Of a DNA stretch of 64,000 bases, positions 35,843-43,978 are shown piece by piece. How positions within the stretch are numbered: position 1 is the first letter of the stretch; the number at the start of each line of letters is the position of its first letter. Source of the stretch: Alphaproteobacteria bacterium. Lineage in GTDB: Bacteria > Pseudomonadota > Alphaproteobacteria > Rhizobiales > Rhizobiaceae. The DNA lies in assembly GCA_018823835.1 (NCBI GenBank), contig JAHJHT010000002.1:1798001-1862000 (forward strand), given 5' to 3'. Both the position numbers and the translations under genes were made by a program. The notes under the pieces are model-generated. The model saw nothing but the letters and a program-made list of their open reading frames with translations. It had not been told where the DNA came from and did no database searches.

Positions 35843-36778
35843 ATGGATGAACTGTGGATAGTAACATGCTACTTCAATCCCTGTCGTTATCAAACGAAGC
35901 TCGATAACTTTAGGTTGTTTGAGAAGGGCATGTTAGAAGCAGGCGTAAAGCTGCTCGTAGTTGAACTGGCGTTTGATGATCAGTCCTTTCAGCTAGAAAG
36001 CACCACCCGTGCCCTGCAGTTGAGGGGTAACGGGATCATGTGGCAGAAGGAGCGTCTGCTGAATCGTGCTGTTGAAACACTGCCGGAGTCATGCCGAAAA
36101 ATAATGTGGATCGACTGCGACCTGATCTTCGAAGATCCCCGTTGGCTGGAAAACAGTTGCTCGTATCTCGACCGCTATGTCGTGATACAGCCGTTCACCC
36201 ACGTAGCCCGGTTGCCGAGGGGGCAATCCCTTTATAGAGGGCAAGGTGAGGTGTACGAGGGCTTTGCGTCGATTTGGATGCGAACTCCAGAGTCCGCGAA
36301 ATATGCAAATTGGGAAGGCCATGGCCACACTGGGTTTGCTTGGGGCGCACGGCGTGAGCTGTTCGATCTTTGCGGTCTTTACGATCCCTGTCTGACCGGC
36401 AGCGCCGATCACCTCATGGCGCATGCCTTCGTTAGTAGCTCGGATTCGTCTTGCATTGAGGGAATGATCGGTCGGCATAATCGCTACCATGAACATTTCA
36501 TGGCTTGGGCCGAAAAGGCGACCCGTCTGGTGGGCGGCAGCCTCGGGGCGGTTCCAGGACGGATCCTTCACCTCTGGCATGGTGAACTTGCGGACCGGCG
36601 CTACCACAGCCGCAATCAGCAGTTTCGGACCTTTGACTTTGATCCTGATCGAGATTTACGAATTGACGAGAATGGCCTTTGGACCTGGGGTGATGCACCT
36701 AGATCTATGCAGCTGTGGGCGCATCAGATGTTCCTGCTTCGTAACGAAGATGGGGACATGATCTTTCGCCGACGTTGA
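35843..36778 (+). CDS. GT-A-type glycosyltransferase-like protein
   Basis: First gene of the biosynthetic cluster, 311 aa. The N-terminus LWIVTCYFNPCRY and the central IMWIDCDLIFEDP (residues 88-100) suit a GT-A fold with a metal-binding DxD motif; a later HGHTGFAWGARRELFD and SADHLMAHAF fit the acceptor side. I do not recognise a named subfamily. A metal-dependent sugar transfer to the cluster product is the natural reading. The start ATG 35843 is the first in frame; only a weak AGGG precedes it. The next gene begins 12 nt after the stop. Confidence 0.72.
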   Translation: MDELWIVTCYFNPCRYQTKLDNFRLFEKGMLEAGVKLLVVELAFDDQSFQLESTTRALQLRGNGIMWQKERLLNRAVETLPESCRKIMWIDCDLIFEDPRWLENSCSYLDRYVVIQPFTHVARLPRGQSLYRGQGEVYEGFASIWMRTPESAKYANWEGHGHTGFAWGARRELFDLCGLYDPCLTGSADHLMAHAFVSSSDSSCIEGMIGRHNRYHEHFMAWAEKATRLVGGSLGAVPGRILHLWHGELADRRYHSRNQQFRTFDFDPDRDLRIDENGLWTWGDAPRSMQLWAHQMFLLRNEDGDMIFRRR

Positions 36779-36790
36779 ACGGCCAACAGC

Positions 36791-38632
36791 GTGGCAGAAC
36801 TTCTTCTTCCTATTAATGGGATTGGTCATGGACACCTCGCCCGAGCACTGATTTTTGCAGAATGGCTGCGGCAAGATGGCCGGCGGCCAATGATAGCACT
36901 GCAGGGCAGTTCCGATTTTCGTTCAGATGTATCGATAGCCGCAGCCAACATTCCCGCACTGTATAGGCTTTCTCCAGCCGCCGCTCAGAGTATTGCAGAC
37001 GATCTCGCCAACGTTACCCAGCTGTCGTACCCCGCCGTCATTGTTGAAGACACTCATCCCGCGCCGGTCTCTTGGCCAACTGGGATCCGCACAATCCTCG
37101 CCGTAAGACCGACCGAGATGGCGAACATGCGCCTGCTCAATTACCGCCACGGGCAAAGGTATGCGTCGATCGTCGTCTGCGATCATCCGGCTTCTCCAAC
37201 GTGGCCATTTGATGCTGGTGAAACTGAGGAAATCTTATCGTGGCAAGGTTGGGAATGCATCGGCCCCGTGTTTCGCACCACGACGCGCGATGCAATCACA
37301 AGGGTTCGGGCGAGACATCGAATTCACGATGGAGAGAAGATATATGTCTTTGCTATGGGTGCCGGCGGTGAACAAAGGGGTAGCGGGGACCGCGTTCGAT
37401 TCATTGAAGATGCGAATAGACTCGCCCCTGCAATCCAAGAGCGACTGGGATCAGCGCGTCTTCTTTTTGTTCGGGGCCCACTCTTCCCTCGCGAAATTCA
37501 GTTACCCGACATATTCGAGGACATCGCCGAAGAGCCTGACCTGGTATCGCTTATCGCGCTAGCCCATGGGGCGGTAATTCGGCCAAGCTTCAATACTACT
37601 TGGGAGTGCATTGCCGGCCGCACACCGTTCATTGCATTGCCGGGAACTACCTTCGCGGAGCCGGTAACCCGCAGGCTGTCGACCTTGGGGGCGCACGGGT
37701 TGGATACGTCTGAAAATGTGGACCGCCTCGTGGACGAAGTCGCATCTCGTCAATTCGCAGCCGCTTGCAACCCAATACTCGAACAGTTCAATGGCGCCCC
37801 CAAACAAAAATTCCTAAGGGTATTGGACGGCGATCGGTTCGACAGACGGCTTTTGACAAATACCTCTTCAGATCCTTGCCACACATCGAGTATTCAACGT
37901 AATCGCTTGTTGCCTGAGCTGAGTCACCTCAAGGATACGATCCGTCGCTCAACAAACATGGTCGCCCTGTTTATCCGGATCGACGACCTAACGGCCTTGG
38001 ACTCCGAGCTTATAAGTTTCCTTACGTGTTGCATGAGCCTAAGGCTCTTCGCTTCGCTTGAGATCATTCCGTATCATAACACCATCGGCGGATTGGAGAT
38101 CGACCGCGTCGACACGGAAGGGCGCATAGAGATAGGTCAACATGGCTACGCGCATTTGCCGTCGTTAGGTGAGGGGGCGATCCGCGGAGAATTCATCTCG
38201 GCGCAATCCGCCCCCGTGGCGTCCACGCAGCTTCGAAGCGGTCTTCGACAACTGGCGCGGTGCTTCGGAGCCCGCTTCCGTGGCGGCTACTCTGCCCCAT
38301 ATGACGTGCCAAGCACTTGGCTTGCGTCCGCGTGGGAAGAAGCCGGTGGAAGTTATCTTTCATGGATTCGGAAGGAGCCCAAGCCAAGCAGCCTACCAAC
38401 TGTTCGTGTGTCGGTAGACCCTTGGGACTGGGGGAGGGGGGCAGCCGTTTCATTCGGGGTCCTCTGCTCAACGCTAGCCGCCTCAATCAGCCGCGATGGA
38501 ACTGCCGGATTGGTGCTGCATCCGCAATGTCTCAGGAACGAAACACATAGACAGGAAATCGTTTTTCTTCTAGAAGAAATGATTGATGCTGGGTGTTGTG
38601 CATCTCCACTGAAGCCGAACCCAGACGCCTAA
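36791..38632 (+). CDS. fusion of a GT-B-type glycosyltransferase and a polysaccharide-deacetylase-like domain
   Basis: A 613-aa two-domain protein. Residues 1-345 look like a GT-B/MurG-like transferase: NGIGHGHLARAL near the N-terminus, VFAMGAGGEQRG and, late in the domain, AHGAVIRPSFNTTWECIAGRTPFIALPG, the nucleotide-sugar site. Residues about 390-610 resemble an NodB/DUF2334-like deacetylase: LFIRIDDLTAL (Asp pair near 397), IGQHGYAHLP (two histidines near 450) and FRGGYSAPYDVPSTW. A single protein could thus add an N-acetyl sugar and deacetylate it. Start is GTG 36791. Enzyme functions are predicted; the substrate is unknown. Confidence 0.75.
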   Translation: MAELLLPINGIGHGHLARALIFAEWLRQDGRRPMIALQGSSDFRSDVSIAAANIPALYRLSPAAAQSIADDLANVTQLSYPAVIVEDTHPAPVSWPTGIRTILAVRPTEMANMRLLNYRHGQRYASIVVCDHPASPTWPFDAGETEEILSWQGWECIGPVFRTTTRDAITRVRARHRIHDGEKIYVFAMGAGGEQRGSGDRVRFIEDANRLAPAIQERLGSARLLFVRGPLFPREIQLPDIFEDIAEEPDLVSLIALAHGAVIRPSFNTTWECIAGRTPFIALPGTTFAEPVTRRLSTLGAHGLDTSENVDRLVDEVASRQFAAACNPILEQFNGAPKQKFLRVLDGDRFDRRLLTNTSSDPCHTSSIQRNRLLPELSHLKDTIRRSTNMVALFIRIDDLTALDSELISFLTCCMSLRLFASLEIIPYHNTIGGLEIDRVDTEGRIEIGQHGYAHLPSLGEGAIRGEFISAQSAPVASTQLRSGLRQLARCFGARFRGGYSAPYDVPSTWLASAWEEAGGSYLSWIRKEPKPSSLPTVRVSVDPWDWGRGAAVSFGVLCSTLAASISRDGTAGLVLHPQCLRNETHRQEIVFLLEEMIDAGCCASPLKPNPDA

Positions 38633-38692
38633 AATACTAGGAGCAACACGGCATCGACTTCCCGAGTTTTCACATTACAGCAGGAGATCATC

Positions 38693-39079
38693 TTGAAAGA
38701 GTACATGAGTCCTGAATGGAACGAAATTGGCATAGTTGTTGACGAGGAAAGTGGAATCGCCGCCCTGGTTGGCCTGAGTTCTGGCGGGGGGAAGCCGCTG
38801 CCTAGCGTACAACTCGGCCGTATCATTGGTCCGGAGCGACGCTTCTCCCCATATCTGCATCCTGCGGTTGACTGGAAAGACGGCAAAGGCTCAATCTCGG
38901 AGCCGGAAACGATTGGCCGGATACCCGCAGGATTGCAGGAAAAGATCGCAAGGCTCTTGCAACCGCATCTTGTAGAACGCCCCAACGACGGGCTGGACAA
39001 GCTGCTTGGCCACGACGTAGTCGACTTTGGTAGAAAGGTACACGGAGAGACAATACTGGGTTGTCTGTCCTGTTCATAG
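38693..39079 (+). CDS. candidate RiPP precursor peptide, C-terminal GCLSCS
   Basis: A 128-aa acidic small protein without known enzyme motifs. Residues 4-13 are YMSPEWNEIG, matching the YxxPxLxxxG motif that RRE domains bind in lasso-peptide and related leaders (Tyr4, Pro7, Trp9, Gly13). The only cysteines are Cys124 and Cys127 in the last six residues, GCLSCS, as expected for a core modified by an MNIO enzyme; methanobactin cores contain similar CGSC stretches. I start at TTG 38693, with AGGAG 8 nt upstream; ATG 38705 would remove Tyr4. It sits among maturation genes: 60 nt after the fusion and 34 nt before the ligase gene. Precursor status is inferred. Confidence 0.7.
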   Translation: MKEYMSPEWNEIGIVVDEESGIAALVGLSSGGGKPLPSVQLGRIIGPERRFSPYLHPAVDWKDGKGSISEPETIGRIPAGLQEKIARLLQPHLVERPNDGLDKLLGHDVVDFGRKVHGETILGCLSCS

Positions 39080-39113
39080 AGCGATCCCCGCAACCTCGCC
39101 GAACGGCTTTCGA

Positions 39114-40661
39114 ATGGCGTCCGATGTCAATCTGACAGACTTTCTGCTGTTCCGTCACATCGATGAAGGTCGCGGGTCGTGGCCGGCACTTCACTATCGT
39201 GATCGCACACTATCCTACGAGGAGGTTGCGATCCTTGTCCGAAAGGCCGCAGCAGTCCTCGAGAAGTACGACGTCGGGCGAGGCGATTTTGTATCGCTGC
39301 TCGTGCCAGACAGTCCGGCGTTCGTGGTGACATTTTTCGCCGCGCTGATGCTGGGTGCGATCGCTGTGCCCCTGAATTCCCAGCTTCCCACTTCCGACGT
39401 CGACGACATTCTTGCGCGGGTGCGTCCGAAAGTTTTTATAATTGATAAATCCCGCACGGCGGGGGTGCGAACAGATTTGGCCAAAACAACAATCAGGTGC
39501 GGCGATCTCGAAGCGGCAAGGTCAATATTTGAACACCAGCTAGATTCCTCGGGACCAACCGCGACGGCGGCAGTGCGAGCCGAAGGGCAGCTCGCCTATT
39601 GTCTGTTTAGCTCTGGTACGACCGGCCGTCCCAAGGGAATACTTCACCGGCACCGGGACATTTTGCATTGTGTCGAAGCCTATTGCATCCCAACTCTACG
39701 GATGACGAGTAACGACCGCGTTCTAGCGGTTCCGAAACTGGCTTTTGGTTACGGATTGGGCGGCAATCTGCTGGCGGCATTCTATGTAGGGGGATCCTCA
39801 ATCTTAGTCCCTGAACCTTCGTCAGGCATCTCGATGCTGGAGGCCGCACGCACTTGGTCACCGACTCTCTTCCTCGGCCAGCCGCGTGCGCTAGGTCAAT
39901 TGCTTCAGCTAGATCTAAAGCCGGGCTTTGGCAGCGTGCGGCTTGCAGTGACCGCAGGAGAGGTTTTAGTCCCGGCGCTTTACGATCGATGGCGGGAGAC
40001 GATGGACATCGAGCTTCTGGACGGTTTTGGAACAACTGAAGTCGGCCATGTCTTCATCTCAAACGAGATCGGCCACGTGATCCCCGGATCTGCCGGAAAA
40101 GTACTCCCTCCCTTCAAGATCCGGCTGCTCGATGAAAGCAGAAATCCAGTGGGGGAAGGAGTTATTGGACACCTTTGGGTGAGCGGCCCCTCGATGAGCC
40201 CAGGATACTTGGGCGAACCGGACAGAACCGCCGCAGCTTTCGTCGATGGCTGGATTTGCACTGGCGATTTGGCGCGGCGCGAAGCTGACGGCACAGTCTT
40301 TTTCGCCGGTCGGGCCGACGAGATGATCAAAGCGGGATGCGGCGAGTGGGTTGCGCCAACCGAGCTGGAAGCTCTGCTCTTGTCACATGCTGATGTCGTT
40401 GACGCTGCTGTGGTCGGCGCGTCGGACGAACTCGGCGTAGTGGCTCCGAAAGCTTTTGTTGTTCTGGCTTCCGGCGTGCAGCCAGATCTCGCACTAGAGT
40501 CGAAATTGAAGGGACTCGCGGTCGAACGTTGGCCGTCCCTCTCGTACAAGCACATCTCGTCGGTCGTATTTCTTGATGAATTACCGCGAACGAGTACGGG
40601 TAAACTGCGACGCTTTATGTTGCAGCCAGCGACGTTGACCGAATTCTCCTATGAATGCTGA
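39114..40661 (+). CDS. benzoate-CoA-ligase-like acyl/aryl-CoA ligase
   Basis: A 515-aa adenylate-forming enzyme. Motifs: FSSGTTGRPKG at about 166-175, GFGTTEVGHVF, CTGDLARREADG, GRADEMIKAGCGEW, and the C-terminal lysine in RTSTGKLRR. The overall pattern is of the benzoate/4-hydroxybenzoate-CoA ligase group, so an aromatic or short acyl acid is activated. ATG 39114 is chosen because the conserved N-terminus starts there; the ribosome-binding site is weak. In the cluster it may supply an acyl group for the peptide or sugar; no dedicated acyltransferase is obvious unless the S9-like hydrolase serves. Confidence 0.85.
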   Translation: MASDVNLTDFLLFRHIDEGRGSWPALHYRDRTLSYEEVAILVRKAAAVLEKYDVGRGDFVSLLVPDSPAFVVTFFAALMLGAIAVPLNSQLPTSDVDDILARVRPKVFIIDKSRTAGVRTDLAKTTIRCGDLEAARSIFEHQLDSSGPTATAAVRAEGQLAYCLFSSGTTGRPKGILHRHRDILHCVEAYCIPTLRMTSNDRVLAVPKLAFGYGLGGNLLAAFYVGGSSILVPEPSSGISMLEAARTWSPTLFLGQPRALGQLLQLDLKPGFGSVRLAVTAGEVLVPALYDRWRETMDIELLDGFGTTEVGHVFISNEIGHVIPGSAGKVLPPFKIRLLDESRNPVGEGVIGHLWVSGPSMSPGYLGEPDRTAAAFVDGWICTGDLARREADGTVFFAGRADEMIKAGCGEWVAPTELEALLLSHADVVDAAVVGASDELGVVAPKAFVVLASGVQPDLALESKLKGLAVERWPSLSYKHISSVVFLDELPRTSTGKLRRFMLQPATLTEFSYEC

Positions 40662-42384
40662 TATGAGTATTCTCGGCTCGCCGGCGACGCAGTTCATTCC
40701 CTATCTCCTCAATTATCGCCCAGCGCCCGACGGATCCTCGGTCGCTTTGGCGCTCGCTTCCATCGAAGAAGGCGGCATCGATATCTTTGTCCGAAAAATC
40801 GACCCCCCCAACGATCTGCTGCTCACTCGCCTTCCTAAATTGCAGACGGTTGATTTACTGTGGGCCCGAGGGGCAGGGGTTCTAGCGGTATCTCAAGGTT
40901 GGCATACTGAAATCTGGGACCTGTCAGGGCCATACCGAGTCGATGTGCTCGACGCGCGGGGCCTCGGTTTCGATTGGCAAAATTCACTATGGCTGATCGG
41001 ACCGCGTGGCGACATCCTTCGCCGATCGATGCCGTACCGTACAAAAGAAGTCATCGATGGCGGGGTGATTGCAGCCTGCGGTTGTCCAACCGCCGCTTGG
41101 ATCCGTCGCACGGGTGCGGGTGCGCTGGAGATATGTGCTCCCCGACTGCACGTTCGGAGTCCATGGATTCTTGATTTTGACGATCGTCCGCAAATTCGGA
41201 GTGATGATAAGGGCACCATATTTGTCTCTGCTGAGACGGGATCCGGCGATACCCGCCGGCTGCAGATCAGCCGCTGCAACATCAGCGGATCTGGGACCCT
41301 CGTGCTGGATCAGGTGGTTGGACTGGCGTTAGGTCGGGTCGATGCGGCATGGCAACCTTGGTGTAGTGGTAAAGTTTTATTCCTCAGACACCGGCAGGCG
41401 ACCACCGAGTTGTTCGTCAGCACGGACAACCCTTCAGATAGCCGACGGATAAGCGCGAACGGGTTTCGCGTGAGCGAAATGGCCGCCAGTGCTGCGACAG
41501 GATTGGTTTGTGTTGTGGGCACCCGGGCCGGATCGTCGATGCCAGAAATGACCGTTCTGAAAGAAGAAGGATCCCAGTGGCTATCTGTTCCGATGGGCAC
41601 TGCTGAAGGAGCTCCGGTGTTCAATGATACGGGATCAGTTTTGGTTACCCCTCGAGCAAGCGGAGAACCAGCCGATGTTAGGGTGCGAAGGATGGATTTG
41701 CCGGCGACATCGGAGGTCGACCAGGCTACTAATCTAACGGTTGAGCATAACGAGGATCAGTTGGTCGAGGGGCGGGTGGTGCTTTTCCTCGGTACCCTGG
41801 GGGGACGTCGGTATATCGGACGCAGCACCAACTTTTTCCAACATACCTTGTCGGACATCGCGCGGCAGATTGCTTCGAGCACCCGCGTTCGTCTTGTCAA
41901 TCTGGCGGCGCTCTCAGAGTCCGCGCCATCAACGCTTGCTACTGCTGTTGCCTCGCTAAAGTCATGGGGAGAGCGAAGAGGAGCAAACGCGATCCTCGTC
42001 GCCGGCAGCGTCGGTGCGGCGTGCGCGCTGAGAGCATTGGCCAACCAGAAGTGGCTAGGACAGATTTTAGTCTCACCCGTCTACTCGCCTTGGACTTGCG
42101 GCCTGACATTCTGGCAGCACATTCTCGGCGAGGATGACGGCCGCGACCACATCAGGCTCGCCGAAACATGCCGCACGCCCACGATCGTCCTGCACGGGAC
42201 ACGAGACGAAGTATCTCCATTTTCTCAGAGTAGCGAATTTACGCTCCGTGCCCCCTGCCCGGTTACGACGGTCCCATTGCCCGAGTCACATATATTTACC
42301 AATCCAAAGTCTTGGGTCACCGCAGCGCACGAAGCCGGCCTGTTCGCGGAGCGGCAATTCGCTATAGGGCACGTACATGACTGA
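40651..42384 (+). CDS. S9 (prolyl-oligopeptidase)-like alpha/beta hydrolase
   Basis: A 577-aa protein: an N-terminal region of about 370 residues resembling a beta-propeller with repeated short strands, then an alpha/beta-hydrolase domain. The triad is visible as Ser453 in VAGSVGAA, Asp519 in HGTRDEVSP and His547 in PESHIF. The order and spacing fit the S9 family, whose members remove leader peptides in some RiPP clusters; acyl transfer is another possibility. It overlaps the ligase gene by 11 nt (ATG 40651; ATG 40663 is an alternative), so the two are probably translated together. Confidence 0.8.
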   Translation: MNADMSILGSPATQFIPYLLNYRPAPDGSSVALALASIEEGGIDIFVRKIDPPNDLLLTRLPKLQTVDLLWARGAGVLAVSQGWHTEIWDLSGPYRVDVLDARGLGFDWQNSLWLIGPRGDILRRSMPYRTKEVIDGGVIAACGCPTAAWIRRTGAGALEICAPRLHVRSPWILDFDDRPQIRSDDKGTIFVSAETGSGDTRRLQISRCNISGSGTLVLDQVVGLALGRVDAAWQPWCSGKVLFLRHRQATTELFVSTDNPSDSRRISANGFRVSEMAASAATGLVCVVGTRAGSSMPEMTVLKEEGSQWLSVPMGTAEGAPVFNDTGSVLVTPRASGEPADVRVRRMDLPATSEVDQATNLTVEHNEDQLVEGRVVLFLGTLGGRRYIGRSTNFFQHTLSDIARQIASSTRVRLVNLAALSESAPSTLATAVASLKSWGERRGANAILVAGSVGAACALRALANQKWLGQILVSPVYSPWTCGLTFWQHILGEDDGRDHIRLAETCRTPTIVLHGTRDEVSPFSQSSEFTLRAPCPVTTVPLPESHIFTNPKSWVTAAHEAGLFAERQFAIGHVHD

Positions 42385-43174
42385 CCTGCATGCCCTGCTG
42401 CGCATACGCCACCACATCGGATCGGTGATCGAACGTGCTACCGGCGACTCCACGGTAATTTGTGATCAAGTACGTCCGATTGTCCGTGATGCTGTCATCG
42501 ATCAGGACTTTGTAATCGCTTGCGTAGAGCATACCGCATTGGCTTTTGAACGTCAGGATTTCTCCAACCCGCCTATCGTTGATGACGAAGAACGGGAGTT
42601 CTCGATCCGGCTGATTCCCTGGCCGAAGAGTGTCTCGAATCACCCGCACCGCCACGACCACTGGACTGTCACTGCCGTCATGGCAGGACGGCTGCGGTTC
42701 GAAATCTACGAGGAGCGTAGTGGAAACCTGAGTTTGCAGAGGGCTATCCTCGCCCAACGTGGTGAAGCCGGAGCAATAGTACCGCCCTGCATTCACCGCG
42801 TCGTAAACGAGAATGATGGCCCAAGCCTCTCCCTGCACGTCTTTTCTGGGAAGCGCGCCTTACAAGCACACGCAGAACGCCGACCATATCAGCGGGGACA
42901 GACGGTCTGGTACGGAGCGCCAGACTCCCAGAAGCCGACGGTTCTTGATCTTGTCTATGGATTGCTGTCCACACTTTCGCAAATTGAACCGGCAATGGCG
43001 ATCCCCCCCCTTCGAAGGCTATGTCGGCGAGGACCTGCCAATTGTCGCATGGCAGCGATCAAGGCTCTCGCCTTGCTCGACCTTGGTGCGGCGAAGGACG
43101 AGGCGATGAATCTGGCCAACGTCTTGGACGATCAAAACGCTTTGGCACTGCGAAACGTGGTGTCTGGACTCTAG
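42377..43174 (+). CDS. cupin protein, thiol-dioxygenase-like
   Basis: A 265-aa protein. Residues 75-160 are a cupin with NHPHRHDHWTV (His91, His93 and His95 region) and a second motif with His140 in PPCIHRVV, so a mononuclear iron site is likely. The HPHRHDHW arrangement recalls cysteine-dioxygenase-like enzymes, which fits a cysteine-containing peptide, but that is only a resemblance. The last 80 residues form HEAT-like helices. The start ATG 42377 overlaps the previous stop by 8 nt. Probable role: oxidation of the peptide product, or product control. Confidence 0.68.
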   Translation: MTDLHALLRIRHHIGSVIERATGDSTVICDQVRPIVRDAVIDQDFVIACVEHTALAFERQDFSNPPIVDDEEREFSIRLIPWPKSVSNHPHRHDHWTVTAVMAGRLRFEIYEERSGNLSLQRAILAQRGEAGAIVPPCIHRVVNENDGPSLSLHVFSGKRALQAHAERRPYQRGQTVWYGAPDSQKPTVLDLVYGLLSTLSQIEPAMAIPPLRRLCRRGPANCRMAAIKALALLDLGAAKDEAMNLANVLDDQNALALRNVVSGL

Positions 43175-43182
43175 GTTTGGAG

Positions 43183-43974
43183 ATGGCTAGTCAAGCGATG
43201 CAGAAAGCACTGGCGCGGATATATCTGGATGCGGATCTGCGAGAGAAAATTGTTGCTCATCCTTCTGTGCTGAACGACCTTCGCCTAGGCCAGGCCGACG
43301 CCGAACAGCTCCGCGCATTTGTGCTCGCAAATCGACGTGCTCTCGACAGGTTCGCCGAGATGATCGGTCGAAAGCGTGCGCTCCGTCTCGCTTCGGTCTT
43401 TCCCATCAGTTCAAGGTTGCTTGGCGCCGACACTTGGGCTTCGGTCTGCAAAACGGCGCTTTCTACGAGCGCTAGCCGCACAATTGATGAAGTGACGCTT
43501 TGTGCACAAGTGATGAACGGTTTGGATAATTGGCGCGATCTGCCTCCTTTTCGCGATCTCGTCACGCTCGAGGCACTGAAGGCGACGGTCGCCCGATTGG
43601 TTGCCCCAGAGCAACAGATGTTCAACTCGTCGGAAAATTGGCGCCCAAAGCTCAACCGATCGGCGCGGATCGCTAGGCTAGACTTTTCCCCAACAGCAAT
43701 ATCAGCGTGGGCTTCGGCGGGAGGGGTTGACCACCTTGATCGCGAACCTACCCCAGTATTGTTGCACAAGAGGAGCGGAACATACCAAACTGTCCAGATC
43801 GCGACGCTACGACCGCTCTTGGCGGAGGTGCTGATGGCTTGCGATGGCCACCGCATGGCCAATGAAATTGCGTTGGACTATTCAAGGGGACGCGATGAAT
43901 TAGCAAGTGGCATCCGAGAGGCGCTGCAAGGCTACTTAGAGTTAGGGGTCCTTTCATTCGAACAAGAGATGTAA
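43183..43974 (+). CDS. MNIO partner protein with PqqD-like C-terminal domain
   Basis: A 263-aa protein directly upstream of the MNIO gene. Residues 1-165 are helical and resemble the DUF2063/MbnC/TglI-type partners that MNIO enzymes need. The C-terminal 75 residues, with LRPLLAEVLMACDGHRMANEIALDYSRGRDELASGIREALQGYLELGVLSF, have the winged-helix pattern of PqqD-like RiPP recognition elements. It would bind the YxxPxWxxxG leader of the candidate precursor and present the core to the oxidase. I start at ATG 43183 with AGG 7 nt upstream. Family placement is tentative. Confidence 0.68.
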   Translation: MASQAMQKALARIYLDADLREKIVAHPSVLNDLRLGQADAEQLRAFVLANRRALDRFAEMIGRKRALRLASVFPISSRLLGADTWASVCKTALSTSASRTIDEVTLCAQVMNGLDNWRDLPPFRDLVTLEALKATVARLVAPEQQMFNSSENWRPKLNRSARIARLDFSPTAISAWASAGGVDHLDREPTPVLLHKRSGTYQTVQIATLRPLLAEVLMACDGHRMANEIALDYSRGRDELASGIREALQGYLELGVLSFEQEM

Positions 43975-43978
43975 GGCT

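Noticed and set aside
35568-35867. 99-codon minus-strand frame
   Set aside because: Runs into the start of the glycosyltransferase gene on the other strand; no ribosome-binding site or known domain.
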